Positions 33,736 through 43,018 of a stretch of DNA of 64,000 bases are shown in pieces. The stretch is from SKVR01 sp964453995. Its GTDB lineage: Bacteria > Bacteroidota > Bacteroidia > Bacteroidales > UBA7960. The first letter of the stretch is position 1, and every line of letters starts with the position of its first letter. A program made the position numbers and the translations under genes. The stretch is from NCBI GenBank assembly GCA_964453995.1, contig CAYVQC010000005.1:40606-104605 (forward strand), written 5' to 3'. The notes beneath the pieces are model-generated. The model made no database searches. It was not told the origin of the DNA and worked only from the letters and a program-made list of their open reading frames with translations.

Positions 33736-34077
33736 GGATTATTTCCTTTAGGATAGCAACAATACCTTTTTCCCTGGCCCGGATGGATCGCGCTGACGAT
33801 AGTTTTGTGTTATGCGAAAGTATTCCTCTCGTATCAATACCCACTTAGGGCTTCGGAAAGCAGAATCAATGATTTTTTTCAGAACGCAGATGCCAAATAT
33901 GCAAAGAAAGATCCATTCGTATGGTACTTTTTATTGGTAATATCTGCGTTCTGTTTTTATGAGGAATGGTAACAAACCTGGATATTTCCTTGTGGTAGAG
34001 AATCCTGAAGAAGAGAAAATACAAGGTGAACCAACCAGGGGAGTTTTTGTTACTGTTACCAAACAAAAATCGATTCT
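33736..34077. other. Gene-free region with a 12-bp inverted repeat
   Basis: 342 bases between DUF4914 and the small membrane protein, both plus strand. Its main feature is the inverted repeat at 33880-33953. A shorter pair CCTTGT/ACAAGG lies at about 33989-34025. No convincing protein or standard RNA gene. Confidence 0.45.
33880..33953 (+). repeat. 12-bp perfect inverted repeat with 50-base loop, followed by a T-run
   Basis: CAGAACGCAGAT (33880-33891) and ATCTGCGTTCTG (33942-33953) are exact reverse complements; inner CCAA/TTGG can extend the stem. TTTTTAT follows on the plus strand. It could be a long-loop terminator of the DUF4914 transcript, a small structured RNA, or the ends of a tiny non-autonomous element. 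Confidence 0.6.
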
Positions 34078-34485
34078 ATGAAGCTTACCCTTCGTCTTGC
34101 AGCCATTTACAACATTCTTTGGGGTTTCTGGGTGGTGCTGTTCCCTCAGCATTTTTTCAGTATTGCCGTTATGGAACCCATCAACTATCCCGTAGTATGG
34201 CAGGGGATGGGAATGGTGATCGGGGTTTACGGCCTGGGTTACTTTTGGGCGAGTTACGACCCCATCAGGCATTGGCCCATTGTAGCGGTAGGCTTCCTTG
34301 GTAAGGTTTTCGGGCCCATTGGGTTCTTATACCACCTTTACCTGGGCAATCTCCCCATTACTTTCGGATGGACGCTCATCTTCAATGATCTGATATGGTG
34401 GGTGCCGTTTTTTCTTATCTTAAAACGGGTGTACATCCATTACAGATGGTCTCTCCCGGCTTATTTTTTCCTGAAGATGAAATAA
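34078..34485 (+). CDS. Small four-TM membrane protein, unknown function
   Basis: A 135-residue hydrophobic protein with about four TMs: ILWGFWVVLFPQ, MGMVIGVYGLGYFWASY, VGFLGKVFGPIGFLYH and LIWWVPFFLIL. The motif YDPIRHWPIV in the cytosolic or periplasmic loop, together with the aromatic-rich helices, matches a conserved Bacteroidota/Proteobacteria family sometimes labelled alkyl hydroperoxide reductase by mistake. No catalytic motif. It is separated from DUF4914 by 342 bases and from the GH31 gene by 373, so it is probably transcribed alone. Confidence 0.75.
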   Translation: MKLTLRLAAIYNILWGFWVVLFPQHFFSIAVMEPINYPVVWQGMGMVIGVYGLGYFWASYDPIRHWPIVAVGFLGKVFGPIGFLYHLYLGNLPITFGWTLIFNDLIWWVPFFLILKRVYIHYRWSLPAYFFLKMK

Positions 34486-34858
34486 GTTTCCTTCCAGTCT
34501 GTCAACCCGCTGCTTCCTGTTCATTGCACGTGCCTCAGGGGTAGTTTTCAGCAAACAGAAGAACGATTTTCTTGAACATAACCCATTATGCTTATCCATT
34601 GCATTGCCGTCTGGTTTGTATGTTGAAAAAGTAAACCTGTTCTGGTCCTGTATTTTTGAGTTTATGTCATAGTATTGTGCTTTTCAATCGGGGTACGAGC
34701 AGTTAAACGTTTTCTTTGCATGGATGTTAAGGCAGATTTAACAGGGATTTTGCGAAAAAAACAGATATTTTTGCCGTTTACGGTCAGGCAATCTGCTCCC
34801 ACCTTCCATGGATGTATGGCACTAAAAGTTGAAGTACGCCTTAATTGATATATTTACT
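34486..34858 (+). promoter_or_regulatory. Upstream region of the GH31 gene
   Basis: 373 bases without a credible gene. A 10-base palindrome CCGTTTACGG (34774-34783) lies 76 bases before the GH31 ATG. No -7/-33 pair could be assigned with confidence. An in-frame TTG at 34829 would add 10 residues to GH31 but the ATG at 34859 gives the better signal peptide. Confidence 0.3.
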
Positions 34859-37800
34859 ATGATAAAAATCTACCTTTCTATCCTGTTGTTCTTGTTGTGG
34901 ACGCCAATTCTTTCTGCTCAGATCGTTGTTATTGATCCTGAAGATGCCACTACCGATTCTGATATCGTTCTTACCTACAATGCTGCATTGGGCAATGGAC
35001 ACCTGGAAGGATTTACCGGCGATGTGTATATGTATACCGGGGTAATTACAGATCAGAGTAGCAATGACTCAGACTGGAGGTATGTACAAAGCAACTGGGG
35101 TACTCCAAATCCCAATACGCTTATGACTTCTTTGGGAGATGATCTCTATCAGATTGCTTTTAATATCAGGGAGTTTTATGGTATTCCATTGGAGGAGAAT
35201 GTGCTGAAGCTGGCCATGCTTTTTACCACTGCCGATTATTCCCTCGTCGGGCGCACCGAAACTGGCGGAGATATATTTGTTGAGATCAACAGGCAGACGG
35301 CAGGAGATTACGTTGCTCATGGGTATGCAGATCAGAAACTAAGCATAGAAACCAATCAGGGGCAATATGAGGTGAGTTTTTTCACCCCTTCCATGGTAAA
35401 AACTGAATTTATACCCATCAATTCGGAGGCTATGGATACTACGTTTACCGTTTCCGGGCTGCCCGCTGTTGTAGATGTCACTATCGCCGAATCAGACGAA
35501 GGCTTCAGCCTCAGCTCATCCGATTTAGAGGTATTTGTTTCCAAATTCCCTGTACGTAGCTATTACATTGTGGGGTCTGATACTATTCTGTCCGAAGAGC
35601 CTGGTTTTTCAACCTTTCCCCAGGGGGGAAGCGTGGCTTTTTCCTCGGAACCGGAGGAAAAGTTCTATGGCGGAGGTTCCAGGGCCATCCCCATCAACCG
35701 CAAAGGCCGCAACCTGCTTATTCGCAACGAAGCACACTACGGTTACAGCAACAATGCCCCAACACTCAATATTGCCATTCCGTTTGTTATATCTGACAAA
35801 GGCTATGGGTTGTTCTTTGACAACCGCTTTATTGCCTCGCTTGACCTGGGCAACAGCAATGCCCATCAAACAATCTATTCCACACCGGGTGGCCGGTTGC
35901 GCTATTACTTCATGGCTGGTAATACCCCCGGAGAAGTGCTGGAAAACTATACCTACCTTACCGGACGCCAGAAGCTGCCACCCCTTTGGGCATTGGGATA
36001 CATTCAATCAAAATATGGGTATGAAAACCAAACCCAGGCTGTAAATATTGTGAACCAGATAAGAGAGGAGGATTTTCCCCTGGACGCCCTCATTCTTGAT
36101 CTGTATTGGTTTGGTACCACCAACGATATGGGAAACCTCGACTGGGACTACTCCCGCTGGCCCCAGCCTGTTCAGATGATAAACGACTTTTCTTCCCTGG
36201 GGGTGGAAACAATTCTAATTACCGAACCCTATTTTACCCTCAATTCGGTTAACTACCCCATTATGGAGCAAAATCAGTTCCTGGCCACCAATAGCGAAGG
36301 AGATCCTTTCATCCTTTGGGGTTTTTGGGCAGGAGATGCAGCCCTTATGGACATGACCAATCCCTTGGCAAGGGAATGGATGTGGGACTTTTACCAGGCC
36401 CGCAAAGAAGAAGGGGTAGGAGGGTGGTGGTGCGACCTTGGTGAACCTGAGGCGCACCCCGATGGTATGAATCATCAGATGGGAAATGCACGTTCTGTCC
36501 ATAATGTATACTCTTTGCTTTGGGCAGAGTTTCTCCACCAGAAATATGAAGAACACTACCCTCAGGAAAGGTTGTTTAACCTCATACGGTCAGGATATGC
36601 AGGCCTGCAGCGCTACTCTGCCTTTCCATGGTCGGGCGATATCCAGCGGAGCTTTGAAGGTTTAAGGTCGCAGATCCCTATTATGCTGGGAGCAGGCATG
36701 TCGGGCCTTGGGTATATGCATTCTGATGTGGGTGGCTTTGTGGGAAATGACAACGATGCCGAATTATTTACCCGCTGGGTGCAATTGGGTGTCTTTGCCC
36801 CTGTATTAAGACTGCATGGTATTGGCACTACCGAACCTGTTGCGTTTCCCGATCCCTATAAGGATATTATGAGACGCTACATTAAATTACGCTATCAAAT
36901 GTTGCCCTACAACTATACCCTTGCTTATGAAAACAGCCTGAATGGCTCTCCTTTGGCAAGACAGCTCAATTATTATGAGCCTGGAAATCAGTTTTTGGCA
37001 GATGTTAATGATGCATATTTGTGGGGAAAGGATTTTCTGGTGGCTCCGGTGCTTGAGCGTTCTGTCAGTCAAAGATTGGTGCATTTTCCTGCCGGAAGGT
37101 GGCTTGATTATCATACTATGGATGTGTATGAAGGCAACCAATCTTATACCGTTGCGTGCACTATGAATGATATCCCTCTCTTTGTAAAAGCAGGCAGTTT
37201 TATTCCCATGGCACGTCCTGTTTCTTCCACCAAATACTACAGTACCGACAGTCTTGTAGTGCAATATTTTCCCGATGATCAAATTGTCACATCGTCAGGA
37301 TATATGTATGCAGATGATGGTCACTCAGCCAGCAGTCTGCACGAACAGGCCTTTCAGCTATTGCATTTTGAGGGACAGCAGAGAGATGATGGGGGAATCA
37401 GCATTACACTTTCCCAATCAGGAAATGGATTCGAGGGGATGCCGGAAAACCGTAATATGCTGTTTGAGATTTTCAGAATGGATGACAATCCTGGCCGGAT
37501 AACCATTGATGGAGTTGAAATACCGGAAGTTGAATCGGTAGTGGCTTTTAGTGATCATCCTCAATCCTGGTATTACCATGCTCAGGAAAAGCTATTGCTT
37601 GTTAACACGCAGTGGGGAAGCAACTCCCAGGTAATAGAAATCTTTGATGCCACCCTCTCTTCTTCTGCAATACACAAGCCTCAGGCTGCTCAGTTTTTAT
37701 TGCATCATCCTTATCCTAATCCCTTTGGCGATTTTCTGAAAATAGATGCTGATGTTGTTAAGCCCGGTGACTATATTGTTGAGTTGACCGACATGCGCGG

Positions 37801-37954
37801 CGTAACATGGTACCGTGCCACCCATACCATTAAGGAAGTCGGACCCTGGCAGTTTGTGTTACCTGCAACTGGCCGGTTTCCTTCCGGGATGTATTTCCTG
37901 ACGGTTCGCAATGGTATCGACAAACAGAGCAGGAAGGTTATGAAACTTCCATGA
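34859..37954 (+). CDS. Secreted GH31 alpha-glucosidase-type glycoside hydrolase with T9SS sorting domain
   Basis: A 1031-residue exported enzyme. Signal peptide (MIKIYLSILLFLLW... ending LSAQ). Residues about 22-145 form a starch-binding-type Ig-like domain (IVVIDPEDATTDSD start). The GH31 N-terminal beta-sandwich follows (FYGGGSRAIPINRKGR, then LPPLWALGYIQSKYGY), and the TIM barrel has ILDLYWFG, nucleophile Asp526 in WWCDLGEPE, acid/base Asp594 in WSGD, and HSDVGGF. C-terminal sheets and a DUF5110-like part precede a T9SS type A sorting domain (last about 90 residues: HHPYPNPFGD to KVMKLP). It should cleave or transfer alpha-glucose units of starch-like glycans at the cell surface. No SusC/SusD genes are in the window. 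Confidence 0.93.
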   Translation: MIKIYLSILLFLLWTPILSAQIVVIDPEDATTDSDIVLTYNAALGNGHLEGFTGDVYMYTGVITDQSSNDSDWRYVQSNWGTPNPNTLMTSLGDDLYQIAFNIREFYGIPLEENVLKLAMLFTTADYSLVGRTETGGDIFVEINRQTAGDYVAHGYADQKLSIETNQGQYEVSFFTPSMVKTEFIPINSEAMDTTFTVSGLPAVVDVTIAESDEGFSLSSSDLEVFVSKFPVRSYYIVGSDTILSEEPGFSTFPQGGSVAFSSEPEEKFYGGGSRAIPINRKGRNLLIRNEAHYGYSNNAPTLNIAIPFVISDKGYGLFFDNRFIASLDLGNSNAHQTIYSTPGGRLRYYFMAGNTPGEVLENYTYLTGRQKLPPLWALGYIQSKYGYENQTQAVNIVNQIREEDFPLDALILDLYWFGTTNDMGNLDWDYSRWPQPVQMINDFSSLGVETILITEPYFTLNSVNYPIMEQNQFLATNSEGDPFILWGFWAGDAALMDMTNPLAREWMWDFYQARKEEGVGGWWCDLGEPEAHPDGMNHQMGNARSVHNVYSLLWAEFLHQKYEEHYPQERLFNLIRSGYAGLQRYSAFPWSGDIQRSFEGLRSQIPIMLGAGMSGLGYMHSDVGGFVGNDNDAELFTRWVQLGVFAPVLRLHGIGTTEPVAFPDPYKDIMRRYIKLRYQMLPYNYTLAYENSLNGSPLARQLNYYEPGNQFLADVNDAYLWGKDFLVAPVLERSVSQRLVHFPAGRWLDYHTMDVYEGNQSYTVACTMNDIPLFVKAGSFIPMARPVSSTKYYSTDSLVVQYFPDDQIVTSSGYMYADDGHSASSLHEQAFQLLHFEGQQRDDGGISITLSQSGNGFEGMPENRNMLFEIFRMDDNPGRITIDGVEIPEVESVVAFSDHPQSWYYHAQEKLLLVNTQWGSNSQVIEIFDATLSSSAIHKPQAAQFLLHHPYPNPFGDFLKIDADVVKPGDYIVELTDMRGVTWYRATHTIKEVGPWQFVLPATGRFPSGMYFLTVRNGIDKQSRKVMKLP

Positions 37955-37972
37955 AATCAGTTCTGACAGAAT

Positions 37973-37986
37973 GGGGCTAAAGCCCC
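37973..37986 (+). terminator. Possible weak terminator after GH31
   Basis: GGGGCTAAAGCCCC forms a short GC-rich hairpin 18 bases after the stop, without a T-run. Convergent with the next minus-strand gene. Confidence 0.35.
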
Positions 37987-38050
37987 CGAAAGAAGACTGC
38001 CCGATTTCATGTGAACCAAAGCAAATGGCAATCCTAAAGGCATCCCGATT

Positions 38051-38473
38051 TCAGGCTTGTTTGACGGATGGGGTCTTTTCAGAAGCAGAAATGATGATCC
38101 CGGCAATGATCAAAAATACACCCACAAGGAAAAACGGCAAATGCAAAGGAAGGTAAAGGATCTGTAACATGGCCACCTGCACCGTTATCCACATTGCTAA
38201 AATCACTCCCTGAAGGAAAATAAACCTTGCGTAGAGGGGATGGTTCTTTACCATCATAAAAAGAACAAACATGCTAAATAAACCATTGGCAATGAAAAGA
38301 ATGATTCCCGGTACCAGGTAATCGTGGAAGGGGGAATGTTCAAGCAGAGAAAGAGGCATTTGCATGTAATCGCCAGTGGGATCGTAAATGAGGCCGGCAC
38401 CACCCCACAGAGCTCCTGTGCCATTGATGAAAAGAAAGATAACAGAGGCAGTTTTCAGGAATTTTTTCATCAT
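38051..38473 (-). CDS. Hypothetical four-TM membrane protein at the end of the metal-efflux gene run
   Basis: A 140-residue hydrophobic protein with about four TMs (residues about 8-25, 50-72, 84-104, 110-130), including a conserved-looking GGAGLIYDPTGDYMQMPLSLLEHSPFHDYLVPGIIL loop and helix. Similar small proteins occur widely in Bacteroidota without known role. It lies on the minus strand 180 bases after the TolC-type gene of the metal operon, in which gap a small inverted repeat GTATTC-N5-GAATAC (38554-38570) may end the upstream transcript. No metal ligand pattern is evident. Confidence 0.7.
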   Translation of the reverse strand: MMKKFLKTASVIFLFINGTGALWGGAGLIYDPTGDYMQMPLSLLEHSPFHDYLVPGIILFIANGLFSMFVLFMMVKNHPLYARFIFLQGVILAMWITVQVAMLQILYLPLHLPFFLVGVFLIIAGIIISASEKTPSVKQA

Positions 38474-38653
38474 AGGTTATAATTTAGTTAAACCATGCTC
38501 GGAATTTTACACAGAAGAAATAAAAATTATTGTGACAAATGTATTCAGAAAGAGTATTCTTTTTGAATACGGGTACTGAATTATTAAAAATTTAATATGA
38601 CAGTGCCCTTTTTGCGCTTCTTGTGCGATGGTAAAACACCATTGTGAATCATA

Positions 38654-39850
38654 CTACAGGTACTTGTTCAGAATAGCGATTGTTTTATGCAGCTCCAGTT
38701 CTGTTTGCAAATTCTTGTCCATGCTCTGATAGTAAAATGTTTGTTCCAGGATATATTCTGTGAGACTTATCTGGCCAGCTTCCCAGGCCTGATAGATGAG
38801 TTCTGTGTTGTTGATGGATTCCAGCATGGTGCTGTATTGTGCTGCCATTTGCTGCAATGTAACAGCCCTGGCATGCTGTGCCTTGAAAAAGTGAAAGTAT
38901 TGGTGGAAATGATCTTCTTTTGAGCTGCTGATGGCCTGGCTTTTGGCACGGGCATATTTTATGGTATTTTTGTTTTCCCACAAAGGGATAGAAATGCCGA
39001 TGGCAAAACCACGGAACTGTTCATTGGCAAGCATTTCACTTACATAGCCTGCATTGAACCCGGGAAGGTTCCTGGCCTTTTGAAGCCGGATCTCCCTCTG
39101 GCTTATCTCTTCCTCCTGTTGCAACCATTGCAGGTTGGGGTTGTTTTTTTTTGCCTGCTTGTACCAACTATCAAAATCGGCTATGAGTTCGGGGCTCCCT
39201 TCGAAACTGCTCTGCTCAAGGGTTACCGGTAATCCCCCGTTCATGCCGGTGAGCTTGTCCAATATTGCCTCTCGCTGGCTCTTGATATCCTCAGCTTCCT
39301 GCTGCAGATGCAAAAGATTGAGTTTTGCTTTGTTAAGCTCTATGATATTGGTTTCACCCTCTTCAAGCATTTGGGTGTGGGCTTCTGTTACTTGCCGGGC
39401 ATTTTGCAGGCGCACCTCGTATTGTTCCAAAAGTGCATTAAAAAATACAACCTCCAGGCAAAGTATCCGTGCTTCCAGAAGAAGATCGCTTCTTTGTTTT
39501 TCATATTCAGGAATCAGTTGCCTGTTACGGGCCTCTGCAAGGTGGGCGCGATGGATGTAGGCTGTTGGGAAATCAAAGGGCTGTCTTAAAGATATCCCTG
39601 TTTTGTTTCCCTTTTCTGGTGGGCTGCCGGCAAACCATGCATATTCAAAGGTCGGGTTTTGAAGGTAGATACCTGTTTTGTTCAGAAGCATACCGGCCTC
39701 CATTTGCTCTTCCAGGGCAGTGAGTGTGGTATTGTTTTCTGCGATCTGTTCCACTACCCTGTCGATAGGGTTTTGGCAAAGCATAATGCCGGCAAAGAAA
39801 AATTGCATCAGGGTAAATAATAGTAGCTTCATTTTTTCTGTTTTATGCAT
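38654..39850 (-). CDS. TolC-family outer membrane protein of the metal RND system
   Basis: A 398-residue CusC/CzcC-like channel from the ATG at 39850, which overlaps the pump stop by 8 bases (translational coupling); an in-frame ATG at 39832 (MKLLLF) also gives a signal peptide. The mature part shows the two long helical hairpins of OEP proteins with EKQRSDLLLEARILCLEVVFFNALLEQYEVRL and repeated Gln/Glu/Ala heptads. It is shorter than classical TolC (about 450-490), as many CzcC-type proteins are. It should form the outer membrane part of the CusA-type exporter encoded directly upstream. Confidence 0.9.
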   Translation of the reverse strand: MHKTEKMKLLLFTLMQFFFAGIMLCQNPIDRVVEQIAENNTTLTALEEQMEAGMLLNKTGIYLQNPTFEYAWFAGSPPEKGNKTGISLRQPFDFPTAYIHRAHLAEARNRQLIPEYEKQRSDLLLEARILCLEVVFFNALLEQYEVRLQNARQVTEAHTQMLEEGETNIIELNKAKLNLLHLQQEAEDIKSQREAILDKLTGMNGGLPVTLEQSSFEGSPELIADFDSWYKQAKKNNPNLQWLQQEEEISQREIRLQKARNLPGFNAGYVSEMLANEQFRGFAIGISIPLWENKNTIKYARAKSQAISSSKEDHFHQYFHFFKAQHARAVTLQQMAAQYSTMLESINNTELIYQAWEAGQISLTEYILEQTFYYQSMDKNLQTELELHKTIAILNKYL

Positions 39851-42800
39851 TTCTTTTTTTCTTGAGTAAACTGTAAACAATGGGTACCAGATACATATTG
39901 AGCAATGTAGAGGTGAGCAGCCCTCCCAGGATTACTTTTGCCATGGGGCTTTGGATCTCGTTACCGGCAACATCGCCTCTGAGGGCCAGCGGTATAAGGG
40001 CAAGACCTGCTGTTAGGGCAGTCATGAGGATTGGGTTTAGACGGTCAATCGAGCCTTTCAAAATGCTGTTGTAGGGATTATAGCCTTCATTCTCAAGACT
40101 TTGATAACGGCTGATAAGCAATATACCGTTGCGGGTTGCAATTCCAAATAGAGTAATAAATCCGATTATGGCAGGTATGCTGAGAATGTTGGAAGTGATA
40201 AGGATGGCAAATACTCCACCTATCAAGGCAAGAGGCAGGTTTATCAATACTACACCAGCTAGTTTCAGATCTTTAAATTCCTGGTAAAGCAGGAGAAATA
40301 TGATACCAATGGCCAGAATCGAAGTGATGAGCAGGGTCCGTGAAGCAGCCTCAGCGCTTTCAAACTGTCCTCCAAATTCTATCCGGTATCCTTCGGGCAG
40401 GGTAACCTGTTGCCGTATGCGTTCTTTTATCTGGTCTACTGCTTCGGTTAGGCTACCTCCTGATACATTGGCAGAAACCACCAGCTTACGTTGCACATTT
40501 TCACGGCTTATGGTATTGGGTCCGCTGGATGACACAATATCCGATACTTCATACAGAGGAACATAGCCACCATGGGCAGTTTGGATCAGAGCATTTTTCA
40601 TTCCCCTGATGTTTTGGGTGTACTCTTGGTTTAATCGAAGTACCAGGTCAAAGCGGCGCTGCCCTTCATAAATATCCGTCATTTTTTCTCCGGCAAATCC
40701 CATCTTTACATAATCAGTAAAATCGCCCACCGAAATACCATGAAACGCCAGCTTTTCGCGGTTGGCTCTCAGGTGTAGCTGTGGCACCTCAACCTGCTCC
40801 TCAGTGGTTACGTCCACAAGGTGGGGAAGATCATTGATAGCAGCTTCAATTGTTTTTCCGGTAAGATAGAGGGTGTTAAGTTCTTCGCCAAAGATTTTTA
40901 TGGCAATATTGGCCCGGGTACCCGAAATCATATGATCGATGCGGTGCTCCAGTGGCTGCCCAACGGTAAAGGCAACGCCTGGTACCGCGGAAAGCTTTTC
41001 ACGGATATCTTCTAGAAATTCATCCTTTGAGCGGTCTGAAAGCTGGTAGCTGATGTCAATTTCAGCACTGTTGGTAGACTGAGAGTGTTCGTCAAGTTCT
41101 CCCCGGCCGGTTCTTCTTGCAGTGGCCGTTACCTCTGGAACACTAAGGACAGCTTTTTCCAGTAGATTGCCCACTTCATTGCTCATATCCAACGAGATAC
41201 CGGGAGGCGCTACAGCGGTAATGGTGAGTGCACCTTCATTGAACTCAGGAAGGAAGCTCCGGCCCATATTCAGCAGAAAGATCAGGGCAACCACAAATGT
41301 AACCGCCGAAGAAATAATAAATGTTTTTTTGTAAATCAGAGCCTTTTTTAATGACGATTCGTACCATTTGGCCAGATGACGGCTGAGCCAGGGTTCGCGC
41401 ACAGCTTTTTTCAGGCGTTGCTCATCGGTAAGAAGGTAATAGCTGAGCACAGGAGTGAGGGTCATGGCCACCAACAGCGATGCTGCCAGGGAGACGATGA
41501 ATGCAATGCCCAGGGGCTGTAGCATTCGCCCTTCCATGCCGGAGAGGAAAAATAATGGAATAAAGGCAACAATAATGATAAGGGTTGCTTTGATAATGGA
41601 AGAACGGATCTCTTTAGAGGTGTCGAAAACGATCTTCAGCACGGGAGTTCTTTCTGCGGGTGGCAGCTGCACATTCCTTCGAAGATGTTTGTAAACATTT
41701 TCAACATCGATGATGGCATCATCCACTATTGAGCCAATAGCTATGGCCATTCCGCCAAGGCTCATGGTGTTGATGTTGAGATTGAGCAGGTGCAGCACAA
41801 TCACTGCTGAAAGCAGGGAAAGGGGGATTGCTATGAGAGAAATGATGGTGGTTCGGAAGCTCATCAGGAACAACAGCAGGATGATTACTACCAGTACGGC
41901 CCCTTCCAGCAAAACCCGCTGCACATTGTTTATGGCGGTTTCAATAAAGTCAGCCTGCCTGAAAATAGCTGTATCTATTACCACATCGGGGGGCAATGAG
42001 GCCCTGAGGGTATTGATGTTTTCTTCGATATTCTCGGTGAGTCTGATGGTGTTGGCACTGGGTTGTTTGGAAATGGACAGAATAACTGCCGGGCTGGCAT
42101 TTTGTGAACCGTGGCCCATTTTTACAGCGGCATCAACAACCACTTCTGCCACATCATTGATCCTTACCGGTTTGCCATTGTGGTGTTTAACGATTGAGGC
42201 ACCCAAGTGGTCAAGCTCATGGGTACGAGCCATGCCGAGCACAATATATTCGTTGTTATACTCCCGGATAACACTACCCTGCGAATTGCCGCTGATGCCT
42301 CTGCATGCTTCTTCCAGTTCTTTTAATCCTACCCCGAAGTGCATCATTCTTTGAGGATCGGCCAGCACCTGGTATTGTTTGTAATCGCCACCAATAATGG
42401 TAACCTGGGCCACTCCCGGTGTTGCCATAAGTACTGGTTTTATTTCCCAATCGGCCAGGGTGCGAAGGTCGAGCATGCTGGTGCTGTCGGCCTGCAAACC
42501 CACAAAAACCACCTCACCCATAACAGAAGTCTGGGGTGCAAGTATGGGAGTGCCGATTCCCTGCGGGATCATGGCTGATGTTTCCACCATTTTCTCACTT
42601 ACGATCTGTCGGGCCCTGAAAATGTCGGTGCCCCAGTCAAACTCAACCCAAACGAAAGAAAACCCCTGCGAAGATGCCGATCGCACACGACGTACATCGG
42701 TTGCACCATTTAGAGCTGTTTCAATAGGGAAGGTAACCAGGCGTTCGACCTCTTCGGGAGCCATGCCATGGGCATCCGTCATTACCACCACTGTGGGGGC

Positions 42801-42929
42801 AGTAATATCGGGAAAAACATCCACATCCATGCGTGAAGCGATATTCAAACCTGCTACCATAAGGATGACAGCAAGTAAAATAACCAGTAACCGGTTGTCT
42901 AGTGATAAATGTAAAATCTTGTCTAACAT
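39843..42929 (-). CDS. Heavy-metal RND efflux pump (CusA/CzcA-like)
   Basis: A 1028-residue inner membrane pump of the HME-RND class. It shows the class-typical start (LDNRLLVILLAVILMVAGLNIASRMDVDVFPDITAPTV), PN1/PN2/PC1/PC2 porter regions, 12 TMs, and the TM4 relay AIAIGSIVDDAIIDVENVYKHLRR. TM10-12 include GIATRNGILLISRYQ and SILKGSIDRLNPILMTALTAG. The adaptor gene upstream and the TolC gene downstream complete the tripartite system. Length and motifs fit Cu/Ag or Zn/Co/Cd exporters; which metal cannot be fixed from sequence alone, though the His-rich partners favour Zn, Ni, Co or Cu. Confidence 0.94.
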   Translation of the reverse strand: MLDKILHLSLDNRLLVILLAVILMVAGLNIASRMDVDVFPDITAPTVVVMTDAHGMAPEEVERLVTFPIETALNGATDVRRVRSASSQGFSFVWVEFDWGTDIFRARQIVSEKMVETSAMIPQGIGTPILAPQTSVMGEVVFVGLQADSTSMLDLRTLADWEIKPVLMATPGVAQVTIIGGDYKQYQVLADPQRMMHFGVGLKELEEACRGISGNSQGSVIREYNNEYIVLGMARTHELDHLGASIVKHHNGKPVRINDVAEVVVDAAVKMGHGSQNASPAVILSISKQPSANTIRLTENIEENINTLRASLPPDVVIDTAIFRQADFIETAINNVQRVLLEGAVLVVIILLLFLMSFRTTIISLIAIPLSLLSAVIVLHLLNLNINTMSLGGMAIAIGSIVDDAIIDVENVYKHLRRNVQLPPAERTPVLKIVFDTSKEIRSSIIKATLIIIVAFIPLFFLSGMEGRMLQPLGIAFIVSLAASLLVAMTLTPVLSYYLLTDEQRLKKAVREPWLSRHLAKWYESSLKKALIYKKTFIISSAVTFVVALIFLLNMGRSFLPEFNEGALTITAVAPPGISLDMSNEVGNLLEKAVLSVPEVTATARRTGRGELDEHSQSTNSAEIDISYQLSDRSKDEFLEDIREKLSAVPGVAFTVGQPLEHRIDHMISGTRANIAIKIFGEELNTLYLTGKTIEAAINDLPHLVDVTTEEQVEVPQLHLRANREKLAFHGISVGDFTDYVKMGFAGEKMTDIYEGQRRFDLVLRLNQEYTQNIRGMKNALIQTAHGGYVPLYEVSDIVSSSGPNTISRENVQRKLVVSANVSGGSLTEAVDQIKERIRQQVTLPEGYRIEFGGQFESAEAASRTLLITSILAIGIIFLLLYQEFKDLKLAGVVLINLPLALIGGVFAILITSNILSIPAIIGFITLFGIATRNGILLISRYQSLENEGYNPYNSILKGSIDRLNPILMTALTAGLALIPLALRGDVAGNEIQSPMAKVILGGLLTSTLLNMYLVPIVYSLLKKKRNA

Positions 42930-43018
42930 GAAAGCGATTTTCTATAGTTATTGTCGGTGATCAATAAAGAATTAAAAAAGTACGGACAGGCATGGTATTG
43001 TCCTGTCGTCAACCCGTG

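Noticed and set aside
33866..34066. 66-codon minus frame in the DUF4914/membrane-protein gap
   Set aside because: Covers the 12-bp inverted repeat and has no conserved features; treated as non-coding.
39832..39880. Longer start (TTG at 39880) for the TolC-type gene
   Set aside because: The added residues overlap the pump gene deeply and do not improve the signal peptide; the ATG at 39850 is coupled to the pump stop.
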